Source: Punica granatum (lineage: Eukaryota; Streptophyta; Magnoliopsida; Myrtales; Lythraceae). Taken from it: a DNA stretch of 64,000 nucleotides. The position numbers and the translations under genes are program-made. The notes under the pieces were generated by a model. The model was not told the origin of the DNA and searched no databases. It saw only the letters and a program-made list of their open reading frames with translations. Positions within the stretch are counted from its first letter, which is position 1; each line of letters begins with the position of its first letter. The stretch is taken from the NCBI RefSeq assembly GCF_007655135.1, contig NC_045127.1, forward strand, positions 17,517,699 to 17,581,698, in the 5' to 3' direction. Below are positions 11,965 to 25,125 of the stretch, piece by piece.

Positions 11965-12318
11965 CCATTATATATATATATATATATATGTGCGCGCGCG
12001 CGCGTGAATTCGGTCCATGAAAGCCTTTAGGCCCATCTTCGAAGCCCAATCAATCTCATACCCTCTGCATACATTATCTAAATTCTTGGCATACATAAAG
12101 AGACTCTATAAGGTAACACAAGGACACAACCTCACACACACTCTTACTCCTCTAAAAAATACAATCCTAACATGAGCATCGGAGGGGGCTCTCGAGCACC
12201 AACCAAAGAGCCCTTCTTGTAGGTCATAGAGCGACAGTAGGACTCGAAAGAGGAACCGAGGATTCTTTGTGATAAGGAAAGGATTCCAACTCGGACCTTT
12301 TTCCGGCATCAATATATT

Positions 12319-12354
<36 letters not shown>

Positions 12355-12355
12355 T
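11965..12355. mobile_element. Insertion between TA repeats, possibly an LTR fragment
   Basis: Block B runs directly from accgccat(ta)n into ttgatcttgatttc (about 55,998-56,030). Block A has about 370 bp of unrelated sequence here, bounded by (TA)n/(CG)n at 11,965-12,004 and (TA)n at about 12,306-12,354. It has no coding potential that I trust. Its character resembles a retroelement UTR or LTR piece, but I see no clear TG/CA ends or target duplication beyond the TA repeats themselves. Confidence 0.5.
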
Positions 12356-13666
12356 CTTGATCTTGATTTCCATATGTCTCCGAGCACCTAATCAATTCGG
12401 AGAAAATTTCATTGTATTAAGCACATGGACCTCCCCTGTAACAAAAAATAAAAATAAAAAAAATAATAATTCGAAGAAAATCAATGTCTTTCCTTTTCGA
12501 GCGAACCGAGCCTTTCTCCTTTTTGAGCGAATCAACCACCTAGCATGAGGCATGCCACAGATATTTGTACGCAATGGATTCCGTTTAATTCACCAGTTTA
12601 TATCCTAATGGGAAAATATCATGACGTTGGTAGATTTTTCTTCCCTTCTATATATATTCACATAAGAAATTGAATAAAAAAATTAACCGACTAATGCAAA
12701 ATTTCGAGATAAATGAATAATACATATATACACGGAAGACCAGTGAATTGATCCACCCAAGAACAAAAATTAAGTGCTCTTCAATATATATGATTCTATT
12801 TGATCCAGCCAAATAGGTCGATATCGTGTTGGAAGAGCAAATGATATGGATATCAAAATAAGAGAAGATGTTCACAGGTTTTTCTACTTCCATGCATGGA
12901 CTTACTTGCAAGGGCTCGCTGGTAATTTGTGAGAAACTCTCAATCTACACGGGTCGAGAAAGATTAGAATCGTACCAATAAAGTGTTGATTGGGATCACG
13001 TAAGCAATTTCGCTCTCATTTTGGAGGAAAACACAAGTTCGAATTTTGAGAAATGCATTTGTTGGGAGAAAAAAATACTTTTTAGTACTCCATATATATT
13101 GAAATTGCAAAAGTAATGTCTGCCGTAATTTTTATCACTGAAAAGAAATCATAAATGAAAGTAAGGAAGTGTGTATAAAATATGAATTTGAACTTAAAAT
13201 TTTAGAGTTAGATTATATATGAGCTTGATAAAAATGATCAATTGGACAAAAGAAAAAAAGAAAACTTGCAAAGAGGGAATTAGCAGAACATCAATGTGTG
13301 ATTCACGTGCATGATTGGCCTGTATATGGCCCTCCTTGATTTGAACTTAGACAATTTCCAAATGAGCCTTTCATGCATGGTTGGCCAGTGTATGGTCCTC
13401 CTTGACGTGAAATTAGACAAACCCGAAATGAACCATGAAAAGTTGGCCTGTACATGGAGACAAACCCCAATGGAATCTTGAAAAGTTGGCCTATATTTCC
13501 CATATTTATCGGGGCCTTTTGGTTCGAAAATTGTTAGATTACCATTAAGAATTTCGGGAAAATTTGACCCGTTTATGGGAACCTTTCTTGGAGTATAAGT
13601 CGAAATATGAAAATTGTTGTTTTTGGAAATTAGTACATTAAATTTTTGAAAATGTATAGAGGGTAA
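12356..13666. other. Upstream intergenic region shared by both blocks
   Basis: AT-rich, collinear with 56,030-57,340. It includes a degenerate SINE-like stretch near 12,980-13,100 (ttcgaattttgag, counterpart near 56,610-56,735) and a diverged repeat cluster near 13,300-13,500 built on a cctgtatatggccctcc-like unit. No exon is recognisable. Confidence 0.55.
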
Positions 13667-14117
13667 TGTGATATTATAGCTACTTGCATCTGCCAGCGAC
13701 GGACCATGCGGCATGGACACTAGGGCATGCCTTGGACGGACAATGGATTTAGGTTCATCTGATGACCCTTATCCCCTACTTTATGAGATCTGGGGAACCT
13801 CGGGAGACGTGTCTTTCTAGAAGAGTCTTCACATTTATAGGATATTCTAGACATTCTGGAACCCTGTACATACTTCTACATGCTCTAGACTCATGTACAT
13901 TATTCCAAACCTTCTAGAGGCTTCTGTAATTAATTTCAGTGGGTATAATTGTACTTTATATAAGGGGGCTTTCCCTTCATTTGAAATACACACAAGAAGT
14001 TAAGCAATGCAGAGCTTCTCTTTCTAGGTTCTCTCTCTAAAGCTAGGCTGACTTAAGATTCGGTCCTAAGGTTGCAAAGGCAAAGGAACGCTAGATAAAG
14101 TTAGTTCGCCCATGACA
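13667..14117 (+). repeat. Ty3/gypsy 5' LTR, block A
   Basis: Begins TGTGATATTATAGC and ends ATGACA, followed by a degenerate PBS and gag. A TATA motif (tatataaggg) at about 13,957 marks the U3 promoter. The left edge is inferred from the TG start and is uncertain by some tens of bases. The same LTR is at 57,341-57,793. Confidence 0.75.
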
Positions 14118-14143
14118 AGCGGTAGAGCCAAGTTCCAAGCGCG

Positions 14144-15306
14144 ATGGCGACGTCCCATAACCAGCTGTTGGAGGTCGAGGAATAGTAGGTGCACAAGACT
14201 TTGAGGAAGCATCGTGAGAGCTTGTGGGATATCATGGCATCATTTGAAGAACGCTTGACCAGGCTGGAGCAGGTTGTTGTGGGGGTCCAGCGAGAGGCCC
14301 ATGATGCGTCCGAAAGTGTCGAGAAGCTGGCCCCTTAGGTGGAGAAGCTTCGTGGGGAGATGAAGGGCTCGCTTAATGCTACCATGGATGAGCTCAATCG
14401 GCAGAACAAAACTTTGGAGGCACTTGTGACAGCCATGCACGCGGAACTGAATGAGCTCAAGGGTGAGCTCGTGCGGGTTAAGAGGACACATGCTATGGAG
14501 GCAAGCGTCGTCATACTCGGTTCTCGTTTGGACATCCCTAAGCCCATTATGTTCAAGGGCTCAAGGGTGGCCAAAGACGTGGATAACTTTGTGGAGCATG
14601 AAGACGTACTTCAGGGCCGCAGGGGTCAAGGACGATGAAATCCTTGTGGGTATAGGTAGACACGGCGTTGCTATGGTAGCAGCACTGATTTGATGTCTAG
14701 AGTGGTGCTTCGGTTAGTACTTCAGAGGAATTCAAGGATGAGTTCCGACACAGTTCTACCTGAAGTATGCCGAAGATGAGCTGCGGGCCAAGCACCTCAT
14801 GAATACATTCTCGAACCTGATGTTGCGGATCCCATCCATGAACGACAAGGAGGTGTTATTCCAGCTCATGGACGGACTCAAATCGTGGGCTAAGGAGGAG
14901 CTTTAGCGCCGCAGCGTGCAGGACTTGAATAAGGCCATGGCCACGGCTGAGTCCCTTGTCGAGTTTCGGCCAAAGAAGTCCGATTCGAAGGCAAAGGGCA
15001 AGGGCAGTGGTGGGGGAGATAAGCCCTATAAGTCATATAAAGGGAAGGCAAAAAAGTCGACTCCCAAGGACAAGGTGGAGTAGAGCAAGTCCTTGAAGAG
15101 GGACAAGGATAAGGGTCCACTTAAGTTTTTCCTATTTGATGGTCCCCCCCTGGCTCGTGAGTATTTCAAGAGGGGCAAACTAGCGGCCCTAGTTCGGGTG
15201 ACGAGGAGGAGCAGGAGGAGGGAACACGGTTGGGTTCGTTGCGGATCCTTAGCTCCATTCAGACTAAGAAGGACAGATCCAAGGGCTTGATGTTCGTGGA
15301 TATCGT
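14144..15306 (+). pseudogene. Gypsy gag and start of protease, degenerate
   Basis: Starts with ATG at 14,144, shortly after the PBS. A coiled-coil-like N-terminal part (14,230-14,500) is followed by the retrotransposon gag core (14,520-14,960). The zinc-knuckle region near 15,125-15,170 has its cysteines replaced (by Phe and Tyr). Several in-frame stops occur, for instance the two adjacent stops near 14,183. The frame enters the protease region and is cut at 15,306 by the insertion of a solo LTR. Confidence 0.8.
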
Positions 15307-18300
15307 TGTCAACACCCCATTTTGGCTCACCAATTTAGGTAATGCCTATCAACAACAATCCAGACTATGACTTGAGTATCTACACAGAAGAAAGCTCGAT
15401 AGAGCAGGAAGTTGCTATTCATTCTCAAGTCAACAGAGATAGGCAGATGATTCAAGCATATGACAGAAGAATATACAGAATCATCCAGCAACATGCAGAG
15501 CAAATAGAGAGTCCAAACGACATCCGAACCAGTGTTTTCAGAATACATTGCCTACAGTGCTATTTTCTGCTGGTTCGCTCGATCATCAGAAGATAGTTAA
15601 TATTGGACTCCAAAAATCCCTCGCGGCGCCAAACAGATGAAAAGTGTCTCTGGACACATTTCGCAGATCATCTGCTCTATACAGAGCAATTTTTTGTATA
15701 CATGCAACTTTTCAGTGGGAGTCCAAAAAAGCTGGTTCACTAGAGAAAAGTTAATGCCTGATATCAGATGTAGTCACATCCAATAATTATACAAAGTATG
15801 AGCATCGCTTCAGATTGCTCCTCGGAAGTCATACAGATTCCTCGAATGACTTCCAAGAGACAGAACAAGCATACCTTTATACGGAAAATCATATTCGTAG
15901 ACTAGTCTGACAAAATATCGTCAAACGAAGTTAGCCATGCAATGCCCCAAAAACTACAGTGGAAAGATACAATTGGGCAAATCAGACTGTAATATCCCTT
16001 TCAGTTTCCCGAATGACCTCTAAATGGCAGAAAAGATCGTTTTTAAGAGAAATTCATAACCGGAGATCCTTTTGGCAGAAAATTGACGCAAGATGATTGG
16101 CTAATATAGTGCTACTCATCCCAAGGCTCAATGTGAAATCCTTGGACGGAATCTCACAATCCATCTAGGCCCTCAAAACAGTGCTTTTAGGGTCTCAGAT
16201 GCACTTTTTCAATCATTCGGAGTCTGTTCTCAACGAACAGAGATTGCAACGATCTTCGGATCACCCAAGCAACTCAAAAAGCATTCTGAGATATTCGGGT
16301 TCGGACCCATAAGACGTCTCCAGCTTCACATTTGCCATACCGGCTTATTGGTCAAATTTGCAGTCTGATTGATAATGCACATCAAAATGACCAATGCGGA
16401 ATGTAGATACAAGATACGCATTTAGAAACGACTAACTTTGCTCTGATTTCCTGAAACGATCAAAACCGGCTTCCGAGCCCAAAAACCACACGAACATTCT
16501 TTTGGGAAAAATAGATGATTTTGGGCTCGTTTGAGCCGTTTTCTCGTGCACAATGACAATTCGACGTTCGTTTGAGCCACGAACCTCAAACACGCGATCA
16601 ATCGAGATCCGAACTTTGTCTCGAACTTCCTCTCAAGACCGTGGGGCCCACGGGCTGCCCTAGGGCAACCGCCCTTGCCCATTGCCGCTCTCTCCCTTGC
16701 TCTCTTGATCAACTTGCCCATGAAAATATCTTAAGTGTTCTTCTTCAACACTCCAACTTCAATTCACCATCAATGCTCTTATCCTATCTCCATTAATGCA
16801 TGTTGTCTTCAATTCAATCCCCATTTCCTTAAGCTAACCGCCCCTTTTGTTAGGCAAGCAATTAATCAAGCTTTTCTTCACTTAATTGTCATTAAGCTTT
16901 GCTTATATATTGCATTTATGTCATTAACTTAATCACAACTTACCTCATGCCATCTCTCTAACATTCCTCACTCTTCAAAAGCTGTCAACTCTCCCTTAGC
17001 TCTAGCAAAATCGCAACAAGCAAGAACCCAAGCAAAACCAAGCAAAATCCTTAAAGACTTGAGTTGGAATCATAGTATTTACCATTCCGGCTTAAATCCA
17101 AACTTCACCAAACTTCATATCCCACATGTTTTAGATCCTCTCTATCCATTTCCGAGCTTAGATTTTAATTTTGAAGGCTCCAACCCATCGGGACAGCCTA
17201 CCACAGAACCGAACAGAAAAATTATCTTTTCAAGTCAAAAATGGCAACCCTGGTTTCAAGGATTTCCGGGTCGGTTTGAGTTGCCAAAACCCATCAAACA
17301 CCTCCCCACATAACCCTAGGGTGTGAAGAAGTCAAGAAATCCAAGAAAAAACCGTCGGTTTTAACCCAACACGAAGAAACAGCCCAACTGCCCAGTTGGG
17401 TTAGTTTTCTAATTGTCCTTGCGATTTTCTTGTAGATCGGGTTGATCCGAGACCCTTTTCGCCATAAAACCACCGTGGTCACCTCCGGAGGTCGGTTAGG
17501 AGTCGGGAGCCGTTGACCTGGCCTCAAAATTCCATTGGGAGACACCGTGGTGACGTCCGACTCGAAAATTGCCTAGTCGGGTTTGTTTCCCAAACATACT
17601 CTGTTTTACGTGATTTTTGCAGAGCTATACGGGTCAACCTGATAGGTCTGGAACTAAACGACCGTCGCCGCCGCTTATGAGGGTCCCTTTGCTGTCCAGA
17701 ACCGGGGTGAATTGGCCAGAAAATCCATCGGAACGAACCGAACCGGCCTGCCCCTTCCCGGGTGCCCAGTCGAGTCAAGACAGCTTCCAGCCGGATCTGT
17801 CTGTGCTGTTTGGGTCTGTTCAACGAAAAATAGTCCAAACCCGACTCACCAAAGGTCCAACCCAACTTTTTATAGTCCCATCCCGGGACTAGGTATAACC
17901 ATTCCCGACTTAGATGAGCTAGGACTTTTACATTTTTGTTGTGTTTATGGAGTTATAAGGGGTTTTAAGTATAATTTAATTCCAAGATTTAATTTTTATG
18001 CAACTTTCATGTTATATCATGCATGTTTATCATTGTTTAGCGTGCTAGCATGTTGGAAATGTTTAAATAGAAGTCGAGGAAACCATCTCGACCAGAAAAA
18101 GCCGAGATACCTCTCGAATTAGCCTCTTGGAGAGGTAACCGAGGTGCATTCTTAACCTTTTCGGGTCAAGACCAGTTTCCTTGCCCCGATTTAAATTGTT
18201 TCTCGAACCTTTATGTTTTTCCGCATCCATGGAGCCGATATTGTTTTATCGATTCCATAAATAATGTGTTTGTGCATGTTTGTATGTTTAAATGCGTTTT

Positions 18301-20656
18301 TTAAACTCATGGCGATATCGACTTTGTTAAATACGTGTTATTTACCGTGTTTAACGTTTGAACATGTGAGAAATAGTCGAAATCGGGTTAAAGAGACCAC
18401 TTGAAACCCCGAAGGGGGTCAAGGAAACCCACAGCTATTCTCAAGCGGAAAGAGCAGAGAGTTCTTTGACCTCATTCGGGTAAAAAAAGGTCTCTTTACC
18501 TCGATGAAATCCATTTCTCGAATTTTATGCAATTCGCCATTTCGATATTGTCACAAATCCGACATTAAAATGTCTTTAAAACGTTGTTTTTAAAGTAAAA
18601 ATGTATGAATTCATATATCAATGACTCTTTGGGGGCCATTTGGGTTCCGATGGTATTTTGGTCATTTTGACCAAATTATCCTCGACCTTCCTGGGCCCAT
18701 CTTGGTTGTCGTGTCATGAATTGTTTTCATTAAATTAAGCTTTACGGGTATTTCGACTCCATTCAGTGGATTAATCCATGATCTGTCTAATTGTCTGTAA
18801 CTCGCACATTCACTGCATTCGGCATTTAATTTTAAGTTGTTAATCCACAAACGGGTTAATCGGGACGCTCACACGATTAAATCCACTTGGCACTGATAAG
18901 TTTTGCATGAATTGACAATTAACTGATAAATCGCGTCGATGAGTTGTCAAATGACGTTAGTGCCCTTTTCAAAACTTGTCTATTTCAAAACCCGAAACGC
19001 GTAATCCGATGTAGATTGGACGTCTAGAAATGACTTTTGTGTCTCAACTTGAGTTTTTACCCGATTTCAGGTAACTTAAGACATGATACAAAAGATCTTT
19101 CTAGATCACTTTCGGTTAGACAGACCGGTTCTTTGGCTTTTTCGGGGTTCTCACATAACCTTGGACTATCCAGGAAATTGGTTGATACTGGCTACAGGCC
19201 GAGGTGGCCTGCACTGTGATGTTCCCCTTTTCTGGAAACAATTTTCAAATAAAAGGTAAAATCGTCTTTTCACAATTTAGCGACATCCTTAGGGTTAGCT
19301 TGACAGAAATACTACGGTATCAGGATAGGGATGAACTACCTGTTCAAGTGCAGGTTTATCTGCATAGCCTTTTCTTATCCACTGATGAGTTTATGTCATT
19401 CTATCGTAGGCTCGGGTAACTAGAAGGGTTATCTCTGTCACAAAACATGCAAAATGCTAATTAACCTTTCACTCGACCTAACCAAACACTAGACAATGGT
19501 TAGGAAAACTTTAGATTCCAAATCTAGAGTCAAAACATGAGTTTGGCTAATTCAGTGGAATTCCAGTGTCATAATACAAAATAATTTTAAAAGCAATTCA
19601 CACATAAAAGACTTGACTGCAGACACCATGTCTGTCAAGTCCTTGAAACAAAGCCGAATGCAAAAATGTTTTACACACGTTTGTCTGTTTAATATATGAC
19701 ATTTGCTTGTAAAATACCCATGGGTTAATAACTTATTAATCCACATACATTTGGTAATAACAAACACATTGTCTACAATCTGAATGTTGTTTGTTACTTT
19801 TCTGCTATTGTTTGTCCGTGCGAGTCGAGCCCGACTAATAGGATGTATTCCACTTAGGGTTCAACGCCCTAACCATCGATCACAAGGTCCAATGCCCTAT
19901 TCACTGAGAGCGCTTGAATTTTAGTTTTTCGGTGTTTCCTTGAACTCGCTGCGAGTCGGAGTGGAATAATAACCGAGAGCAGACTGACTGTGATTCGATC
20001 ATTTGTAATTTCTATTTATTGTATTTTGAGAGCATTGTAAGGATTTTATTTTGTACATTTATTTCTGTAAGAATTCCAGTCTGTGAGTGAACGGTTCGAG
20101 AGTCGAATTAATCGAATCGGTCCAATGCTTATCTAGACAAGAGTAATCCCAAGATCTCGTGGTTCCGGTTCACGTAGGAATTCAAACATCATAGTTTGAT
20201 GAACTGTAACGTAAGATTGTGAACCGATTCCCCGACATATAGGCCTACTTTTTTCTCGGTTTCTCAACCGACATCGTTTAGTTCACCGAATTTTCGGTAT
20301 CAAAATGTGTAAGCCAAGTACAGCTTAATTCATGCGATAAATGAAATAAAATTGCAAGCCTAGCAAACCAGAGTATCGAAAGAGCGTGCAGGATATAAGC
20401 CGGCACGTAATGTGAACCCCCGAACTCGGACATTCTGATTCCGCACAGACCAATGCCTTAGCAAAACCAGGTGTATCACTACCCCTAGACCCGGGTAATT
20501 TATCGGCCCTCGACTTTCAGGTCGTAAAATGATAAGTGGTGACTCCTTTTCACGCGTGTCCGTCACGCATCCTTGGGAAGGTGGACACTCCCAAGTGGCG
20601 CGATCCAAAAGCGCTCATGCGGACCCCGACGATAAGTAAATTCAGGTCCTGTACAC
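15307..20656 (+). mobile_element. Solo LTR of a Tat/Ogre-like element, 5.35 kb
   Basis: Begins TGTCAACACCCCATTTTGG, like the other Ogre LTRs in the window (TGTCAGCACCCCATTTCGG). Its last 300 bp are clearly related to 60,560-60,873 (the shared stretch gaaggtggacactcccaag). It is flanked by the duplication atcgt (15,302-15,306 and 20,657-20,661), and the gypsy reading frame continues across it. There is no internal region, so it is a solo LTR produced by recombination. Most of its middle differs from the other two Ogre LTRs, so it is another subfamily. No coding region is recognisable inside. Confidence 0.82.
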
Positions 20657-21955
20657 ATCGTGATCTTGGGCACATAGATCAGCGCACTTATTGACACAAG
20701 TGCGTCCAACCTCTTCATATCCGAGGAGGGCGCGAAGAAGCTGGGACTTCACGTGGAGCAAACCAGGGGCCGACTCAAGACGGTGAACTCAAAGGAGGTC
20801 CCAACTTATGGCATAGCTCGTGACGTAGAGATCCAGATTGGCTAGTGGTGTAGCAAGGAAATGGTGGAGGTGATCCCACTCGTTGACTACGACTTCGTCA
20901 TCGGGATGGATTTCCTTAACCACATTGATGCCCTTATCGTGCCATTTGAGGATTACATTTGCATCCTTGATGCCAGGTGCCAATGCATTGTGTCGGTAAA
21001 ACACTAAATGGGAAACGGACAGAAGATGCTTTCGGCCATGTAGCTTTCATGAGGGATCCGAAAGGGCGTGGTGACTTATATCATGGCCTTGAAGACCAAG
21101 GATGCTAAGGGCAATAGAAAGAATGTCCTTATGGAGGTAGCCTAAGTCTTCACCGAGTTCAAGGACGTGATGCCATAGGAACTTCCTAAGAAGTTATCAC
21201 TGAAGAGGGAGGTGGATCACCGGATTGAGTTCGTGCCTGACGCTCGACCACTTGCCATAGCACCGTATCGCATGGCACCTCCGGAGTTAGAGGAGTTAAG
21301 GAGCAACCGAAGGAGCTGCTGGATGCAGGTTACATTCGGCCTTCAAAGTCCCCTTGTGGTGCCCCTGTTCGGTTCCAAAAGAAGCATGATGGGTTGTTGT
21401 GGATGTGCATTGACCACCGGCCACTTAAAAAGTTGACCGTGAAGAGCAAGTGCTTGATCCCACTCATTGCGAACCGCCTTGGTAGGCTTGGCAGAGCACA
21501 GTGGTTTACCAAGCTTGACTTGCAGTCGAGGTATTACTAGGTTCGGATGGCAAAGGGTTATGAACCCAAGACCTCTTGTGTGATGCGCCATAGATCATAT
21601 GAGTTCCTCGTCATGCCCTTTAGCTTGACAAATGTGCCGGCAACATTCTGCGCCCTAATGAAAGTTGTTCGCAGTACTACAGGAGAACTCCCTATATGTG
21701 AAGTGTGTGTTCGCTTAGTGGGAGGTCCCCTTCTTCGACACATCGTAGGGGGAGGACAGGTCCGGCTGGATCCAGCCAAGGTTGCGGCTATAGTGGAGTG
21801 GGAACCACCAACCAAGGTCATGGACTTGCGTTTGTTCCTTGGGCTTGCCAACTATTATCGGCGGTTCATCAAGGGCTACTTGAACATCATCGTGCTGCTC
21901 ACGGACATGCTCAAGAAGGGACGTGCGTGGGAGTGGACGGATCGATGTTAGGCAG
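20657..21955 (+). pseudogene. Gypsy protease and reverse transcriptase segment, degenerate
   Basis: The protease active-site stretch (Ala-Leu-Ile-Asp-Thr) is near 20,690 and the VIGMDFL motif near 20,900. RT follows from about 21,200, with conserved blocks FTKLDLQSRYY (near 21,507) and EFLVMPFSLTN (near 21,602). About 40 residues expected to hold the catalytic YxDD box are missing near 21,665-21,690. The end of RT (FLGLANYYRRFI near 21,836) is present. The frame is cut at 21,955 by the minus-strand Ogre element. Numerous in-frame stops. Confidence 0.85.
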
Positions 21956-24900
21956 TGTGCGCATCCGAATTTCATCTTGTCGGGGCACGCATGCGCGCGC
22001 CTAAATGCAACATGGCTTGGGAGTGTCCACTTTCCCGAGGACGCGCGACGGACGCACGTGAGAAGGAGTCGCCACTACCTGTTTACGACTAGAAGGTCGA
22101 GGGCCGGTGAGTCGCCTAGGTCTAGGGGTATGAGATACACCTAGTATGTTAAGGCAATGGTCTGTACGGAACTGGAAATTCCGAATTCAGGGGTTCTATT
22201 ACGTGAGGGCCTATATCCCACACGCCCTTTTGGTACTCTAACTTGCTAGGCTTGCCATTTTATTTATTTATCGCATGATTTAAGGTTGCACTCGACTCGC
22301 TCGTTTTGACACCGTAAATTCGAATAGACACTTGAACCGTTCACTCTCCGACCGGGATTATTACATGAATAAATATGCATCATAAAATCCTTACATTGTT
22401 CTCTCAAATAAAAAAATAAATTACAATTATTGAATCCTAGTCAGTTCGTGTTCGGCCGTTATTTCACTCATGCTCACCGCATGATTTTGAAAAAAAACCG
22501 AAAATTAAATTAAATGCGCACTCTGTGTATGGGGGATTGGACCCCGTGATCGAATGTTATGGGCATTGGACCCAGTGTGAATCGAGTCCTAAAGGATCGG
22601 GCTCGATCCGCATAACAAACAAGTGTCAAATGTAATCAAGCAAGCTCAAATAAACAAACAATGGGGTTTCTTATTATCGCCGAATTTACGTGAAATAACT
22701 GATTATTAACCGGGGTATATTGGCATATAAATCCAACCTTAAAACAAACAAAGGGATGATGGATAGGGCATGTAGCATTCGGCATTATTTTAACGGACCC
22801 GACAGACATGATGTTTGTAGTCAAGTCCTGAATGTGTGGGTTATTTTTAAATTATTTTGTATCATGACAGTACGGCTTTTACAGATTAAAAGTATTTTCA
22901 CTTAAAACTCAAAACCTAACCCCCTATTTGACTATTGCCCATGTTTGATTTAGCCGAGTTTGAGATTAATTTGTTTTCCCATGTTTTGACCAATTCTATG
23001 CACAAACCTACACTAAGATTACGGCAGGATAAGAACCGGTAGTCTTGCCCTTGAATCGGTAAATATGTGTGCGCATGAAAATCAAGATTACGTTGCACGT
23101 ATCTCGGTGATTTTGAAATTGTGAATTTGAAAAGGGCATGGCTAACAGTTCTTGAACTATCAACGTGATTACAGATTGTTAATCGATTTGTATAATTTAT
23201 ATAAAGAAGTCAAGTGATTTAATTTAGCCAAATCTAACGTCCCGATTATCCCGTATGTAGAATTTTAGGTTAATTAAAAAATTTGCCAAATGCTTTAGTT
23301 TACGGATTTCGAGTCGTCGGAATAGTCATTAATTGACCGCCCGATAAACTCTAATTTCCAACCGTCTTGAAATTTAGAATTTTGATTTTAGACCGAGTTT
23401 GCATGATTAAACCGATTCATATGAGGTTTCGATTAAAATGAGAAAATAAAGCGTTTAAACACGGATCAAGAACACATTATCACGTCAAACACGATAAACG
23501 TACATATTTTACATAATCGGTGCCGCCATGATCACGATAAGCACATACAAACATACGCAAACATAATATTTAATGAAATCGATAAAACGGCACCGACTCA
23601 TGGAAGCGAGAAAACATAAAGAACACACATTGTCATGTTATATACATATAATTACTAACACAAAAATATTTGAGCGGGGCAAACGCGTCGGGAATCCAAG
23701 TAGGAAAGGATTAGGTATCTTTAGAAAATGTTCAGGGACTGAATTGAATAATTTTAAAAGAACAAGGACTGATTTGAAAATTCAGAAAAATTCAGGGGAC
23801 TGATTTGAAAATTCTGAAAAATTTCATGACTGTGTAAAAATTACTGACAATGTCCCAAGATTTTTTTTAAATGAATTTGAAAGTTTGGGCTGATCTGGAA
23901 AGCGAAAAATGCTCTAGGGACTAAACTGAAATATCATGAAAAATTCTCGGAATAGGTTTAGAAATTCTGCAAATTAAGGGACTGATTGGAAATTGATAAA
24001 AATGGCTGGGACTCGACTGAAAAGAATTTTAAAATTTGGGGCAGATCTAAAAAGGGCGAAAAAATAGTCCCGGGACTAAACTAAAACAATTTGAAAAGTT
24101 TCTTGGGATGATTGAAAAATTCTGAAAATTCAAGGACTGATTGGAAAATAATAAAAATGGCTATGACTTGGTCGAAAATAATTTTAAAATTCGGGACAGA
24201 ACTGAGAAAATAAAAATGCGTCGTCTGGACTGAAATGTGACAAACAGAAAGTTTGTAAAATCGAGTTCGAAAAAAAATCCGATCACCCACGCTACCCAAT
24301 AAGGCTCATTTCATATCATATTCATCCAAGCAAACATTAATATTCAAGAATAGAGCCCTAAACATGCCACTAAGTCGAGGATTTACCTTGTTTGAGAATA
24401 ATAGGGGCAGATATGTAAATAAAAAAAATTCACCAGACAAGTTGGGCTGCTGAGAAGTGGGCCGAACTGGACCAAAGGGCTGGACTGGGCCGACGTGATT
24501 CGGACTGGGCCGAGTGGGCTGCTGGGCCGAACGGACTGCTGAACCGAACTGGGCTGGGCTCCGGGCTGGATCGGGCCGAACTGAATGGAATTTGGGCCGA
24601 GTGCTACTTGATTTCGACAAAAAAAAAGAGATTATGGAAGTCGGGTATCCTAACGGTCTAAACAGACCCGACTGGGATGGAAACGCCTGGAACGGGAGCT
24701 TGCTGGTTCGTGTGGCTCGAGCGGCTGGCCCAGGCTGATGACGATGCTTCGAGCTTCCGAGAGGCGACCAGAGGTGATCGAGGGAGACTCCGATCCGGCG
24801 TGTATCTGCTTCGACCCGGCAAAGAGAATCAGACCCGGTTAGAAATTCTCTAAAAAATTTGAAACGAAGCAGAGAGACGATCTGGTCTGCGGCTCCGGTG

Positions 24901-25125
24901 ATTCGGCTGTCGCGATTTCCAATTCCGGGTAGTCGTTGAAGACGGCCTCAAGGTTACCGGTTGACGTGCTCGAAGATGGAGAGAATGGAACGAGTCGAAG
25001 AGGGAGGATAAGCCGAGCGAATCCGGGAGTTGTGGGCGTGGGAATTATCGGGGAAAAATCTGGGTTCCTTTTAGCCGAGGGCAAGAGCTCCGGGTTTTTC
25101 TTTCCTTCGTGCGAGTTGCAGGAGA
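21956..25125 (-). repeat. Ogre 3' LTR, truncated
   Basis: Matches 32,612-37,427 of the 5' LTR at roughly 97% by eye. The first ~790 bp of the LTR (counterpart of 37,428-38,218) are missing; the sequence switches at about 25,125 into one arm of the palindrome. The 1.64 kb solo LTR found in the 5' copy is absent here. Confidence 0.88.

Larger units (their letters stand above)
1..14275. repeat. Segmental duplication, block A
   Basis: Position 1 aligns with 50,551 and the two segments stay collinear through the S28 peptidase gene, its upstream region and the left end of a Ty3/gypsy element. Exon 2 of the peptidase differs at about 11 of 190 positions by my count (about 6%). Block A has extra material compared with block B: a TC-rich tandem duplication, about 200 bp near 1,650-1,848, a SINE, a 6.5 kb copia element and a roughly 370-bp insertion near 12 kb. 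The left boundary lies outside the window. Confidence 0.93.

Noticed and set aside
14890..15120. Minus-strand ORF opposite the gypsy gag
   Set aside because: Antisense shadow of the gag reading frame.
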